From Chloracidobacterium sp. (GTDB taxonomy: Bacteria; Acidobacteriota; Blastocatellia; Pyrinomonadales; Pyrinomonadaceae): a DNA stretch of 64,000 bases. Made by a program: the position numbers and the translations under genes. The stretch's first letter is position 1, and each line of letters starts with the position of its first letter. Below are positions 35,054 to 43,591 of this stretch, piece by piece. The stretch lies in assembly GCA_016716305.1 (NCBI GenBank), contig JADJWP010000002.1, positions 310,001 through 374,000 on the forward strand. The letters are read 5' to 3'. The notes beneath the pieces were generated by a model. It was given only the letters and a program-made list of their open reading frames with translations. It was not told the origin of the DNA and ran no database searches.

Positions 35054-36247
35054 CTATTCGCGCTCAATCGCCATCGCAACTGAGTTGCCGCCTCCGAGGC
35101 AAAGGCCCGCTACCCCTCGCTTGGCCCCTCGGCGTTTCATTTCATATAGCAGAGTTGTTAGCACACGTCCGCCGGAATTGCCGATCGCGTGACCCATGGC
35201 AACCGCGCCGCCATTGACATTGACCAGTTCAGGATTGATCCCAAGCTCTTTCATGACACCAAGAGCCTGGACCGAGAACGCCTCGTTCAGCTCGAATAGG
35301 TCAACGTCCTCGAGCGACCAACCAGCTTTAGCGACAGCGCGTCGGATGCCCTCGACCGGTGCGAGCATGATGTATTTCGGTTCGATGCCTGAAACTGCAT
35401 ACGATACGATTCGTCCCAGCGGTTCGATACCAACCTCTGCAGCCTTGGCAGATGACGTGACGACAAGAGCCGAAGCTCCGTCGTTCACTCCTGGTGCATT
35501 GCCGGCGGTGACGGTTCCGCCATCTTTCTTGAATGCCGGCTTGAGTTTTGCGAGAGCTTCGATCGTGGTTTCCGGACGGACCGGTTCGTCGTGATCGAGC
35601 AAGATCGGATCGCCTTTCTTTTGGGCTATCTCGATCGGGATGATCTCGTCCTTGAAGCGGCCGGCTGCCTGTGCTTCCGCAGCCTTGCGGTGCGAGTTGA
35701 ACGCAAATTCGTCCTGGAGTTCACGTCCGATCTGATGTTTTTCCGCAACCACCTCACCCGTATTGCCCATGTGCCAGTTTTCGAACGGACACCAGAGACC
35801 GTCATGGATCATCAGGTCTGTAGCCGTCTGATTTCCCATTCGAAATCCCTCACGCGCCGTTTGCAGGGCGTAAGGGATGTTAGACATCGATTCCATTCCA
35901 CCGGCAACGACGAGGTCGCTGTCGCCCAACTTAATAGATTGTCCGGCAAGCGCTACCGCACGCAATCCCGAACCGCAGACCATATTGACCGTGAGCGCTG
36001 AAACCTCGGGCGGTAATCCTGCTTTCAATGCAGCTTGTCTCGCCGGCGCTTGCCCAATGCCGGCCTGGACCACGCAGCCCATTATCACCTCATCGACCGC
36101 TGCGGGATCGACACCAGCACGTTTGACAGCTTCCCTTATCGCGATCGCACCAAGCTCTGGCGCGGTGAAACCCTTCAAAGCACCCTGAAATTTGCCGGTC
36201 GGCGTTCGAGCGGCGCTGATTATTACTGCTTCATTCTTGATCGTCAT
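35054..36247 (-). CDS. atoB: acetyl-CoA acetyltransferase (thiolase)
   Basis: 397 residues. Catalytic residues of the thiolase family are visible: Cys in NMVCGSGLRAVALAGQSI (about residue 91), His in NVNGGAVAMGHAIGNSGGR, and Cys in GVAGLCLGGGNSVAMAIE at the C-terminus. The AISAARTPTGKFQGALKG-type start (SAARTPTGKFQGAL) is standard. It condenses two acetyl-CoA to acetoacetyl-CoA or cleaves it in the reverse direction. Precedes the 3-hydroxybutyryl-CoA dehydrogenase gene. Biosynthetic and degradative thiolases cannot be told apart here; the symbol is by family. Confidence 0.92.
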   Translation of the reverse strand: MTIKNEAVIISAARTPTGKFQGALKGFTAPELGAIAIREAVKRAGVDPAAVDEVIMGCVVQAGIGQAPARQAALKAGLPPEVSALTVNMVCGSGLRAVALAGQSIKLGDSDLVVAGGMESMSNIPYALQTAREGFRMGNQTATDLMIHDGLWCPFENWHMGNTGEVVAEKHQIGRELQDEFAFNSHRKAAEAQAAGRFKDEIIPIEIAQKKGDPILLDHDEPVRPETTIEALAKLKPAFKKDGGTVTAGNAPGVNDGASALVVTSSAKAAEVGIEPLGRIVSYAVSGIEPKYIMLAPVEGIRRAVAKAGWSLEDVDLFELNEAFSVQALGVMKELGINPELVNVNGGAVAMGHAIGNSGGRVLTTLLYEMKRRGAKRGVAGLCLGGGNSVAMAIERE

Positions 36248-36392
36248 AATTGGTAATATCCGTTATCAAAATAGCTCACTATAACACTCTAATTCTAAGC
36301 TCTCTATTCGTCCGTTTCAATCCGGAGGTGTCCAGACGTCTAAAGATTAATACCAGAGAGCATGCAAAACATAATACGACAGCGATCAGATA

Positions 36393-36420
36393 TTGACCTT
36401 AATTTCGCAACGTGTAAAAT
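36393..36420 (+). promoter_or_regulatory. candidate promoter of the lone hydrolase-like gene
   Basis: TTGACC (36393-36398), 16 bp, TAAAAT (36415-36420): five of six matches in each hexamer, followed by a leader of about 55 bases with AGGAGG (36471-36476) five bases before the ATG. Confidence 0.5.
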
Positions 36421-36481
36421 TGGTCTATCCGAAAGTTCTCTAACGAAACATACGTCCACAAATTAGGATTAGGAGGCCGCG

Positions 36482-37054
36482 ATGTTACTTGCCCTCGAAG
36501 GAAGCTCGCCAACGATCTTCGGCGAAAACAACTATAAATATTACGTTTGGGAAGCTTATCTTACTACTAAAGAGCCGCATGGCATCTACATACCGGGACC
36601 GGCAGCGATCTCGAATTCCTTCAGCGGCATTAACATCAGAAAAATGGCCGATCGCGCCTGTTCCTACATCGGCTCAAATAGCGGAAAAGTTTGCCTGATC
36701 GGGTGGAGCCGCGGTGCGGCGGCGTGCATTCAGGTGGCTCATAACCTCAAGGGCCGAGGCACAAAGGTGGACGCAATGTTCCTTTTCGACGCGGTCGACC
36801 AGGATACGTCAACAAATAGCGACCTCGATCTTATCCCCGACAGCGTCGTGAATGTGTACCACGCCGTTGCAACCAAAAAGAGTTGGATGGATAGACAATT
36901 ATTTCCCACTTGTGGAAAACGGGTGGCGAAAGGCGTCAATCTCGATCGGAAGGACTTCGACACATCTCATGGTGGAGTTGCCGGTGCAGGGGACGACGAC
37001 GCCGGTTCAAAGGTTTGGATGTGGGAAAAAATGCGGAACGAAGGCGTTATTTGA
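36482..37054 (+). CDS. hypothetical protein with an alpha/beta-hydrolase-like GWSRGA motif
   Basis: 190 residues with a perfect AGGAGG ribosome site. There is no signal peptide. The centre has VCLIGWSRGAAACIQVAHNL, a nucleophile-elbow-like GxSxG, followed by VDAMFLFDAVDQDT, the pattern seen in DUF2235/Tle1-type phospholipases and in cutinase-like proteins, where the Asp of FLFDAVD is the acid. The His could be in DTSHGGVAGAGDDD near the end. The protein is far shorter than those families, and the gene is alone between thiolase and CoA-transferase genes on the other strand. It could be a cytoplasmic hydrolase; I do not name it. Confidence 0.72.
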   Translation: MLLALEGSSPTIFGENNYKYYVWEAYLTTKEPHGIYIPGPAAISNSFSGINIRKMADRACSYIGSNSGKVCLIGWSRGAAACIQVAHNLKGRGTKVDAMFLFDAVDQDTSTNSDLDLIPDSVVNVYHAVATKKSWMDRQLFPTCGKRVAKGVNLDRKDFDTSHGGVAGAGDDDAGSKVWMWEKMRNEGVI

Positions 37055-37085
37055 TGTGCCTGCTTAAATTTGATCGCGATGGTTC

Positions 37086-38360
37086 TTATATGCGCCGAAA
37101 GCGCTCTGAGGAACTTCGCTCAAGATCTTCGCGATGATCGGGATGAGCAACTGCGATAAGGGCAGCGGCCCTTTGCCGGAGGTTCTTTCCATAAAGATCT
37201 GCTACCCCATATTCGGTCACGACGTAATGCACGTGTGCTCGGGTGGTGACGACTCCTGCACCTTCCTTAAGAAAGGGAACGATCTTGCTTTCGCCCCTCG
37301 AAGTGATGGATGGCAACGCTATGATCGGCTTTCCGCCTTCTGATAACGAAGCCCCTCGGATAAAATCCATCTGACCGCCTACACCCGAATACTGCCTTGT
37401 CCCGATCGAATCAGCGCAGATCTGACCTGTAAGATCGACCTCGATCGCGCTGTTGACAGCGATGACGCGGGGATTTCGTCGGATGACCGCGCTGTCATTG
37501 ACGTAGGCAATATCCAGCATTAGAACCTGCGGATTATCGTCGATGAAATCGTAAAGCCGTCGCGTCCCCATCACGAAGCCAGCTACGATCTTCCCAGGAT
37601 GCTTTGCCTTTTTACTTCCGGTAACAACACCTTTTTCGACGAGTTCGATCAACCCGTCCGAAAACATTTCGGTATGGATCCCAAGATCCTTGTGTCCGAG
37701 CAGGGACGCAAGCACTGCATTTGGTATCGAACCAATTCCCATCTGAAGCGTTGATCCATCTTCGATCATTTCAGCAACATAGCTGCCGATCGCCCGATCG
37801 ATGTCGGTGAGTTCGGGCATCTTGACCTCAGGCAGCGGCGTGTCGACGAAAACTGCGTGATCGATATCGCTGATGTGAACCAGAGCATCGCCATGCGTTC
37901 TTGGCATTTGCGGATTGATTTGAGCGACGACGATCTTTGCACACTCGACCGCCGAGCGTGCGATGTCGACCGAAACGCCCAGCGAACAAAACCCGTGCTT
38001 GTCTGGCGTCGAGACGTGGATCAATGCGACATCGATGGGTAAAACTCCACGTCGAAAAAGCGCGGGTATCTCGGAGAGGAAGACCGGGATATAGTCAGCC
38101 CTGCCATCATTGACCGCGCTACGAATATTTGGGCCGACGAAAAATGCATTTACCTTGAAACTCTCAACATAGGCCGGCTCCGCATAGGTCGCTTTCCCTT
38201 CTGTGTGGAGGTGCACGAACTCAACATCACGCAGCTCCGCTGCCCTTTCGACCAAAGCGTCGATAAGGATCTGCGGGACCGCCGCAACGCTGTGAACGAA
38301 AACGCGGTCATTGCTCTTCACCGGCTTTACGGCATCTTCTGCTTTATTGTGGATTTCCAT
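37086..38360 (-). CDS. acetyl-CoA hydrolase/transferase family (4-hydroxybutyrate CoA-transferase-like)
   Basis: 424 residues, the length of AbfT/Cat-type CoA-transferases. It begins KSNDRVFVHSVAAVPQILIDAL, has GSIPNAVLASLLGHKDLGIHTEMFSDGLIELVEKG with the catalytic Glu in HTEMFSDG, the glycine loop YSGVGGQMDFIRGASLSEGG, and a C-terminal HYVVTEYGVADLYGKNLRQRA. It would move CoA between short-chain acids such as acetate, butyrate or 4-hydroxybutyrate. Its neighbours on the same strand (thiolase, 3-hydroxybutyryl-CoA dehydrogenase) fit a C4-acid metabolism cluster. The substrate is inferred. Confidence 0.88.
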   Translation of the reverse strand: MEIHNKAEDAVKPVKSNDRVFVHSVAAVPQILIDALVERAAELRDVEFVHLHTEGKATYAEPAYVESFKVNAFFVGPNIRSAVNDGRADYIPVFLSEIPALFRRGVLPIDVALIHVSTPDKHGFCSLGVSVDIARSAVECAKIVVAQINPQMPRTHGDALVHISDIDHAVFVDTPLPEVKMPELTDIDRAIGSYVAEMIEDGSTLQMGIGSIPNAVLASLLGHKDLGIHTEMFSDGLIELVEKGVVTGSKKAKHPGKIVAGFVMGTRRLYDFIDDNPQVLMLDIAYVNDSAVIRRNPRVIAVNSAIEVDLTGQICADSIGTRQYSGVGGQMDFIRGASLSEGGKPIIALPSITSRGESKIVPFLKEGAGVVTTRAHVHYVVTEYGVADLYGKNLRQRAAALIAVAHPDHREDLERSSSERFRRI

Positions 38361-38431
38361 CTGGGGTTTCTTTCATCACGTCCGTATTTCTATGTTCGCC
38401 TGTTGTTTTTTAATTATGCTAAGGTTTTCCA

Positions 38432-38791
38432 ATGCCTTTAGAATTTTTGCCGGGCGATTATCTCGTTTTCCAGCTCGAATCCGGATTCGGAATTTTAAGA
38501 ATATTGCATCGGGACGATTCAACCGATGGCCTGATTTGGCACATTGCCGTGTATTCGGATCTTTTTCTAGACGTAGAGTCGATCGAAAACTCGGACAGTT
38601 GGGCTCATGATCTGAGTGTCGCGTTACCTCACGTTGCGATGACCAACCGTTCGTTCGAAAGCACCCAAGTAGCTTTTCTCGCTAATATTCCACTGAGTTC
38701 GCATGAACTGATCCCGCTTGAGAAGTGGCGATCGGATCCAGATAGGGCCGTCGTCGATCGGTCGGTTCGGCTTATGCTCGGGCTACGGTAA
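38432..38791 (+). CDS. hypothetical protein (small, soluble)
   Basis: 119 residues. It begins MPLEFLPGDYLVFQLESGFG, a short strand-rich start, then DGLIWHIAVYSDLFLDVESIE and a C-terminal helical part ending RSVRLMLGLR. No family recognised. No signal peptide or membrane helix. It occupies an otherwise empty interval between two minus-strand genes, with normal-looking composition. It has no strong ribosome site, so the call is moderate. Confidence 0.55.
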   Translation: MPLEFLPGDYLVFQLESGFGILRILHRDDSTDGLIWHIAVYSDLFLDVESIENSDSWAHDLSVALPHVAMTNRSFESTQVAFLANIPLSSHELIPLEKWRSDPDRAVVDRSVRLMLGLR

Positions 38792-38878
38792 ATACTACTG
38801 TTTTGGCAAATTGATCTTCGTTGCAGTGCTTTTTGAAAAACTGGCTGTGACAAAATCGGCGTAATTCGCGGCGTTGAT

Positions 38879-39253
38879 CTATGCAACCGAAATCGGCACG
38901 CTCTCGCGTTTTGGCCTCAACATATCGATCGGCATTTTCACTATTCCGGTTCTTACATAAGTCTGGATATGCCACGCGGTCATCGCGAGCAAAAACCCTG
39001 CTGCCGGATAGATCACCCGTGGGACACCTTCGCGGCACCAAAACGTATAATGGACAACTATCGCAAAGATAAGCGAAACGGCAGCCGTGATCAGCGTAAG
39101 AAACGAATCTGAAGTTAAGTGAACTTCGATAGGCTGCTCTTTCTGAACGACGCCATCCAAATCAGGAACAAACGATCCGCACATCCGGCAAAAGTTCAAA
39201 GGTTCCTGCTCACCAGTTCCGCAATTCGGACCGATAATAATATGTTTGATCAT
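38879..39253 (-). CDS. hypothetical membrane protein with N-terminal zinc-ribbon-like motif
   Basis: 124 residues. The N-terminus has CGTGEQEPLNFCRMCG (Cys11, Cys22, Cys25), similar to a degraded zinc ribbon with one ligand missing or supplied by another residue. Two hydrophobic helices follow (about 50-70, LITAAVSLIFAIVVHYTF, and 80-98). The basic C-terminal tail (RPKRES) suggests an inside location. No known family. It lies 22 bp downstream of the proline dehydrogenase gene on the same strand and may be its last co-transcribed gene. Confidence 0.6.
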   Translation of the reverse strand: MIKHIIIGPNCGTGEQEPLNFCRMCGSFVPDLDGVVQKEQPIEVHLTSDSFLTLITAAVSLIFAIVVHYTFWCREGVPRVIYPAAGFLLAMTAWHIQTYVRTGIVKMPIDMLRPKRESVPISVA

Positions 39254-39275
39254 ACGAACCGAAGGATGGTTCAGT

Positions 39276-40454
39276 TCATTTGCGTCTTCGCCGTTCCATT
39301 TCCCTTTCTAGCAGCACGAGTTCGCGGCTCACTTGACCTGCCGTTGAGGTATTCTCTTCCGCCCGTCTAATCAAATATGGAACAGCATCCTTTACAGGAC
39401 CGTAAGGAACATATTTTGAGACGTTATAGCCATGTTTCGCCAAAACATACGAAAGGTTGTCGCTCATCCCGTATAGCTGCGAAAAATTGACGTGAGGATG
39501 CTTTGGCGGAACGTTCTGGTCATGAAGCTGCTCGACAAGGCGACGGGTACTGGCTTCATTGTGCGTGCCCGCGACGAATGCGATCTCGTCCAAATGAGAC
39601 AGGCAATAATCGACTGCAGCATCGTAATCGGCGTCCGTGGATTCTTTATCGGGCTGGATCGGCGAATCGTAACCCATGTCAGCGGCACGTTCGCGTTCTT
39701 TTTCCATATAAGCTCCGCGGACAAGTTTCATCCCAAGAACGAACCCCTCGCGTTTCGCAAGCTTTCGCGAATCGCGGAGAAACTGCAAGCGGTCTTTTCG
39801 ATAGAGCTGGACCGTATTGAATACGATCGCCCGGCCGACGTTGAACTTTGCCATCATCTCGTTCGCCATTCGATCGATCGCATCCTGTATCCAGGATTCT
39901 TCAGCGTCGATGAATACCGGCTGGCCGAGCCTGTGCGCAAGCGAGCATATTTCCTCGACCCGGGCATGGATCGCCTCGCATTTCATTTGGCTTTTCGCGT
40001 CGAGTTTCTTCTTCGAACTCATTCTTTCGAGCGTGCCTAAAGGGGCAATTCCCGAGACCTTGAAGACCGCGAAGGGAATATTCGGGTCGTTCTTGGCGCG
40101 TTCGACGGTCCGCATTATTTCGGCCTTGGTCTCATCGAATTCTAACTCCTTTGTCTTTCCTTCAACGGAATAATCGAGAATCGTCCCAATACCCGCCTTA
40201 CCGAGCCGCTCGATCACGAGCTGGCATTCCTCGATAGTCTCTCCACCGCAAAACTGCTCGTATATCGTGCGTTTTATCAAGCCTTCCACCGGCAGTCCCA
40301 GACCGAGCGCGAATTTAGCCGCTCCGGTGCTTATTGCATTCAGAAAAGGCGAATTCATCATTCTGAAAAGTCTGTACTTTTCCTGGAGTTCTGTGTCTGA
40401 TTTATCGGCAAATGCAGTTGCGGTGTCCTGGAAATCGATTGCAAGTTCGCTCAT
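39276..40454 (-). CDS. proline dehydrogenase
   Basis: 392 residues, a stand-alone PRODH domain (no P5C dehydrogenase fused). FAD-barrel motifs: VFIDAEESWIQDAIDRM, GFVLGMKLVRGAYMEKER, FVAGTHNEASTR, NVSKYVPYGPVKDAVPYLIRRAEEN. The final RRAEENT, with its conserved RRxxEN, is the proline-binding signature. It oxidises proline to pyrroline-5-carboxylate at the membrane, passing electrons to quinone. It is divergent from the prolyl-tRNA synthetase gene with only 128 bp between the starts, so proline breakdown and tRNA charging share one control region. No separate P5C dehydrogenase is in the window. Confidence 0.92.
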   Translation of the reverse strand: MSELAIDFQDTATAFADKSDTELQEKYRLFRMMNSPFLNAISTGAAKFALGLGLPVEGLIKRTIYEQFCGGETIEECQLVIERLGKAGIGTILDYSVEGKTKELEFDETKAEIMRTVERAKNDPNIPFAVFKVSGIAPLGTLERMSSKKKLDAKSQMKCEAIHARVEEICSLAHRLGQPVFIDAEESWIQDAIDRMANEMMAKFNVGRAIVFNTVQLYRKDRLQFLRDSRKLAKREGFVLGMKLVRGAYMEKERERAADMGYDSPIQPDKESTDADYDAAVDYCLSHLDEIAFVAGTHNEASTRRLVEQLHDQNVPPKHPHVNFSQLYGMSDNLSYVLAKHGYNVSKYVPYGPVKDAVPYLIRRAEENTSTAGQVSRELVLLEREMERRRRK

Positions 40455-40518
40455 ATGATCGTCGCGGGTTCGGCAAGAACAAAGCCACAGATTATGCCAT
40501 AGAAATACTTTTGTAAAA

Positions 40519-40547
40519 TTGTGACTTTGCGTAATTTGCTTTAGTAT
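40519..40547 (+). promoter_or_regulatory. candidate promoter of proS
   Basis: TTGTGA (40519-40524), 17 bp, TAGTAT (40542-40547): four of six in each hexamer. It lies in the 128-bp gap between the divergent PRODH and proS genes, 35 bases before the proS start. No T-box leader is present. Confidence 0.38.
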
Positions 40548-40582
40548 CTTTGTTTTACGAGAACTAAAGCAGCGAAACAGTT

Positions 40583-42055
40583 ATGAGCAAAGCATTACCG
40601 AAGCGATCCGAGAATTATTCGGAATGGTATAACGAAATTGTCAAGCGCGCGGATCTTGCCGAAAACTCGGCGGTACGCGGATGTATGGTCATCAAGCCTT
40701 ACGGCTTTGCAATATGGGAAAAGATGCAGCGTGCTCTGGACGACATGTTCAAAGCAACAGGTCATCAGAATGCTTACTTCCCTTTGTTCGTCCCAAAATC
40801 GTTTCTGGAGAAAGAAGAAGAACACGCCGAGGGCTTCGCAAAAGAATGTGCTGTCGTGACGCATTACCGTCTCAAAAGTAATCCTGACGGCCCTGGGCTC
40901 GTTGTTGATCCGAACGCGAAGCTTGAAGAAGAACTCATCATCCGGCCGACGTCGGAAACCGTCATTTGGAACGCCTACAAGGGTTGGATACAGTCGTGGC
41001 GTGACCTTCCGGTTTTGGTGAACCAATGGTGTAACATTGTTCGCTGGGAGATGCGCACCAGGATATTCCTCCGTACGGCAGAGTTCCTTTGGCAGGAAGG
41101 GCACACCGCACATGCGACCGAGCAGGAAGCGATCGCCGAGACCGAGCAAATGCTTGGTGTTTATGCCGATTTCGCCGAAAACTGGATGGCGCTGCCTGTC
41201 GTCCAAGGCGTAAAGACGCCAAGCGAACGGTTTGCAGGCGCTCTGGAGACTTATTGCATTGAGGGCATGATGCAGGACGGAAAGGCTCTGCAATGCGGCA
41301 CGTCGCACTTTCTCGGACAGAATTTCTCGAAAGCGTTCGATGTAAAGTTTGTCAACAAAGAGAATCAACTAGATTTTCCGTGGGCGACGAGCTGGGGCGT
41401 CTCAACACGACTGATGGGAGCGCTCATCATGGCGCATTCCGACGATCAGGGACTTGTTCTTCCCCCAAAACTTGCTCCGATCCAGGTGGTCATTATCCCG
41501 ATTTACAAGACCCCCGAGGATCTCGCTGCTTTGAGCGAGAGGATCGGTCCGATCCTCAATGCGCTTAAAGCGGCCGGCATATCCGTAAAATACGACGACA
41601 GCGAAAACCAAAGATCCGGGTGGAAATTTGCCGAATACGAACTCCGCGGAGTTCCGGTTCGCCTTGGCATTGGCATGCGCGATCTCGAAAATGGCACGGT
41701 CGAGGTCGCTCGTCGTGACACGCTGTCAAAGGAATCACGGCCCGTCGAAGGAATAGTTGAGTATTTAAGCTCCTTGCTTGACGAAATACAGGCAAATATT
41801 TACCGAAAGGCGATGGAATTCCGCGAAACGAATACATTCAATGTCGACACTTGGGATGAATTCAAGGAACAGATAGAAAAAGGCGGCTTTTTGATGGCTC
41901 ATTGGGATGGCACAGCCGAAACTGAAAATAAGATCAAAGAAGAGACCAAAGCCACTATCAGGTGCATACCTCTTAATTCGCTGGAAGAGGCAGGAAAGTG
42001 CATTTATACGGGTAACGAATCGGGCAAACGCGTTGTTTTCGCCAGGGCCTATTGA
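40583..42055 (+). CDS. proS: prolyl-tRNA synthetase, archaeal/eukaryal type
   Basis: 490 residues. This length and the start (LPKRSENYSEWYNEIVKRAD, VRGCMVIKPYGFAIWEKMQ) are those of the ProS type without the inserted editing domain found in E. coli ProRS (about 570 residues). Class II motifs: EEELIIRPTSETVIWNAYKGWI, NQWCNIVRWEMRTRIFLRTAEFLWQEGHTAHAT. An anticodon-binding domain follows (about 285-390, APIQVVIIPIY). The type-specific C-terminal zinc-binding-like domain is present but its Cys ligands appear reduced. It attaches proline to tRNA-Pro. Terminator at 42080. Confidence 0.93.
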   Translation: MSKALPKRSENYSEWYNEIVKRADLAENSAVRGCMVIKPYGFAIWEKMQRALDDMFKATGHQNAYFPLFVPKSFLEKEEEHAEGFAKECAVVTHYRLKSNPDGPGLVVDPNAKLEEELIIRPTSETVIWNAYKGWIQSWRDLPVLVNQWCNIVRWEMRTRIFLRTAEFLWQEGHTAHATEQEAIAETEQMLGVYADFAENWMALPVVQGVKTPSERFAGALETYCIEGMMQDGKALQCGTSHFLGQNFSKAFDVKFVNKENQLDFPWATSWGVSTRLMGALIMAHSDDQGLVLPPKLAPIQVVIIPIYKTPEDLAALSERIGPILNALKAAGISVKYDDSENQRSGWKFAEYELRGVPVRLGIGMRDLENGTVEVARRDTLSKESRPVEGIVEYLSSLLDEIQANIYRKAMEFRETNTFNVDTWDEFKEQIEKGGFLMAHWDGTAETENKIKEETKATIRCIPLNSLEEAGKCIYTGNESGKRVVFARAY

Positions 42056-42079
42056 AACAAGGAAATCCGGTTGAAGTTT

Positions 42080-42110
42080 GGACGGCTACGCGCCGTCCTT
42101 TTTCTTTTTC
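42080..42110 (+). terminator. Rho-independent terminator after proS
   Basis: GGACGGC (42080-42086), loop TACGC, GCCGTCC (42092-42098), then TTTTTCTTTTT. It lies 24 bases past the stop codon. Confidence 0.85.
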
Positions 42111-42255
42111 AACAGAAATCTAATCTGTTACACACCACTCATTTCGACTTTTTCGGGTTTTGACTCGTCCAAGAATGTGAGAATGCGAATGTTTCGCGTT
42201 CGTTTCCGCAGATGCGGTATTATTCTCGTGCAAGATCGTTCGCCTACACGAGTAG

Positions 42256-42834
42256 ATGTTTAAGAACTTTACGGATGAGCAACTTGTCGAATTGGCAATT
42301 TCGGACGACCCCGAAGCTTTCGGCGAAATCGTTAAACGCTGGGAACGAAAGATCTTCGCTCTCTGCTTCGGTATGCTTACACGTGAAGATGAGGCAAGAG
42401 ATGCCGCGCAGGAGACTTTCATCGCCGCGTATCGCAATTTGGCAAAATTCCGCGGCGAAGCAAAGGTGTCGTCTTGGCTTCATCGAATCGCGGTGAACCA
42501 GTGTTTGACAACCAAGCGTCGAAACAAGGCCCGCTCAGAGGATTTTCTCGATGACGAATCCAATGAGGAAGATAGGGTCTTCGTGGCACCGGCCAAGTTT
42601 TCGCCGATGATCAATGCAGAGCAAGGCGAGCGACTGGTGATCGTCAGGCAAGCGGTCGGTTCGCTTCCGGTCGAACTGAGGCAAGTGATCGTCATGAAAG
42701 AGTTTGAGGATATGACGTTTCAAGAGATCTCAGAGACCCTGGAGCTTCCGCTGAGTACGGTAAAAAGCAGGCTATATACGGCGTTGAGGCAACTTAGGAT
42801 GAAATTGGAACGGTTACCGATCGAGGTGGCATAA
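42256..42834 (+). CDS. ECF-type RNA polymerase sigma factor
   Basis: 192 residues. Region 2: ELAISDDPEAFGEIVKRWE, then DEARDAAQETFIAAYRNL and KFRGEAKVSSWLHRIAVNQC (the -10-binding helix). A linker (about 98-125) precedes region 4: VGSLPVELRQVIVMKEFEDM, EISETLELPLSTVKSRLYTALRQ (the -35-binding helix-turn-helix). The next gene, 5 bp later, is a zinc-type anti-sigma factor, and a Spy-like periplasmic protein gene follows. Together this is a RpoE/RseA-like envelope stress unit. It probably regulates its own operon, but I could not fix its promoter. Confidence 0.92.
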   Translation: MFKNFTDEQLVELAISDDPEAFGEIVKRWERKIFALCFGMLTREDEARDAAQETFIAAYRNLAKFRGEAKVSSWLHRIAVNQCLTTKRRNKARSEDFLDDESNEEDRVFVAPAKFSPMINAEQGERLVIVRQAVGSLPVELRQVIVMKEFEDMTFQEISETLELPLSTVKSRLYTALRQLRMKLERLPIEVA

Positions 42835-42839
42835 ATAAA

Positions 42840-43586
42840 ATGACCGAGAAAGTGGAAAAGCACAACTGCAACTTCAGCGGGCAGATCGTTGCATATATCT
42901 ATAACGAAATGCTTGCGGCCGAACGGGAGAGTTTCGACGATCATTTGCCGAAATGCAGCTTTTGTATCGATGAACTTGCGGGACTGTCTAATGCAGCCTT
43001 TTCGCTGCGTGAATGGAAGGATGTTGAATTCGCTCCTTTGTCCGACCCCGTAATAGAATTACCGAGCGTTGCTGATACATCGTTAGGTCATACGCCAGGT
43101 TGGTTTGACGGTTTTCGAGCGATTTTTCAAGTTCCACGTTTGGTCGGAGCCGGTTTTTCTGCAGCCGCGATCGTGGGAATATTGGTTCTTGCAGGATTGG
43201 TCCTCGACCTTCGCGTACCGGTTGACGTTGCCGTCCTCGAAAATCGCAATTTGCCCGCACCGTCGCCGGAAAAAGTATCTGCAGTGAGCAGCAATGAGGG
43301 TGCTATTAGAACGGTTGGCGAAACCGTGGTCAGCGATACCCTTCAGACTTCGCGATCAGATACGGTCCTTCCGGTTCCTCCTAGTGCGACCCCGACGAGA
43401 TCCGAACCGGCGAAAGCGATCAGGACATCGTCGCGACCGACAGAACGACGAACGAACGCAACCCGTCCGAATCGCGGTTCGGAGACCACAAATATAAGGT
43501 CTCCGCGGTTGCTCGAATATGAAGAAGATCAGGACGACAGCCTTCGTTTGGCTGACCTTCTGGAAGACATTGAAACAAGTGATTGA
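42840..43586 (+). CDS. membrane anti-sigma factor with zinc-finger (zf-HC2) domain
   Basis: 248 residues. Zinc-type anti-sigma domain at the N-terminus: Cys9 (HNCNFSGQIVAYIYNEML) and DDHLPKCSFCIDELAGL with the H-x3-C-x2-C pattern. One transmembrane helix at about 103-125 (AGFSAAAIVGILVLAGLVLDL). A polar periplasmic tail rich in Ser, Thr, Arg and Pro (about 135-248) has no recognised fold. It should hold the ECF sigma factor inactive until an envelope signal releases it. Starts 5 bp after the sigma stop. Confidence 0.88.
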   Translation: MTEKVEKHNCNFSGQIVAYIYNEMLAAERESFDDHLPKCSFCIDELAGLSNAAFSLREWKDVEFAPLSDPVIELPSVADTSLGHTPGWFDGFRAIFQVPRLVGAGFSAAAIVGILVLAGLVLDLRVPVDVAVLENRNLPAPSPEKVSAVSSNEGAIRTVGETVVSDTLQTSRSDTVLPVPPSATPTRSEPAKAIRTSSRPTERRTNATRPNRGSETTNIRSPRLLEYEEDQDDSLRLADLLEDIETSD

Positions 43587-43591
43587 AGCCC

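Noticed and set aside
40455..40582. T-box or other leader control of proS
   Set aside because: No T-box consensus, specifier stem or antiterminator-like hairpin is visible in the 128-bp gap.
40595..41368. 257-codon minus-strand open frame opposite proS
   Set aside because: It is antisense to a clear prolyl-tRNA synthetase, has no ribosome site, and shows no recognisable domain.
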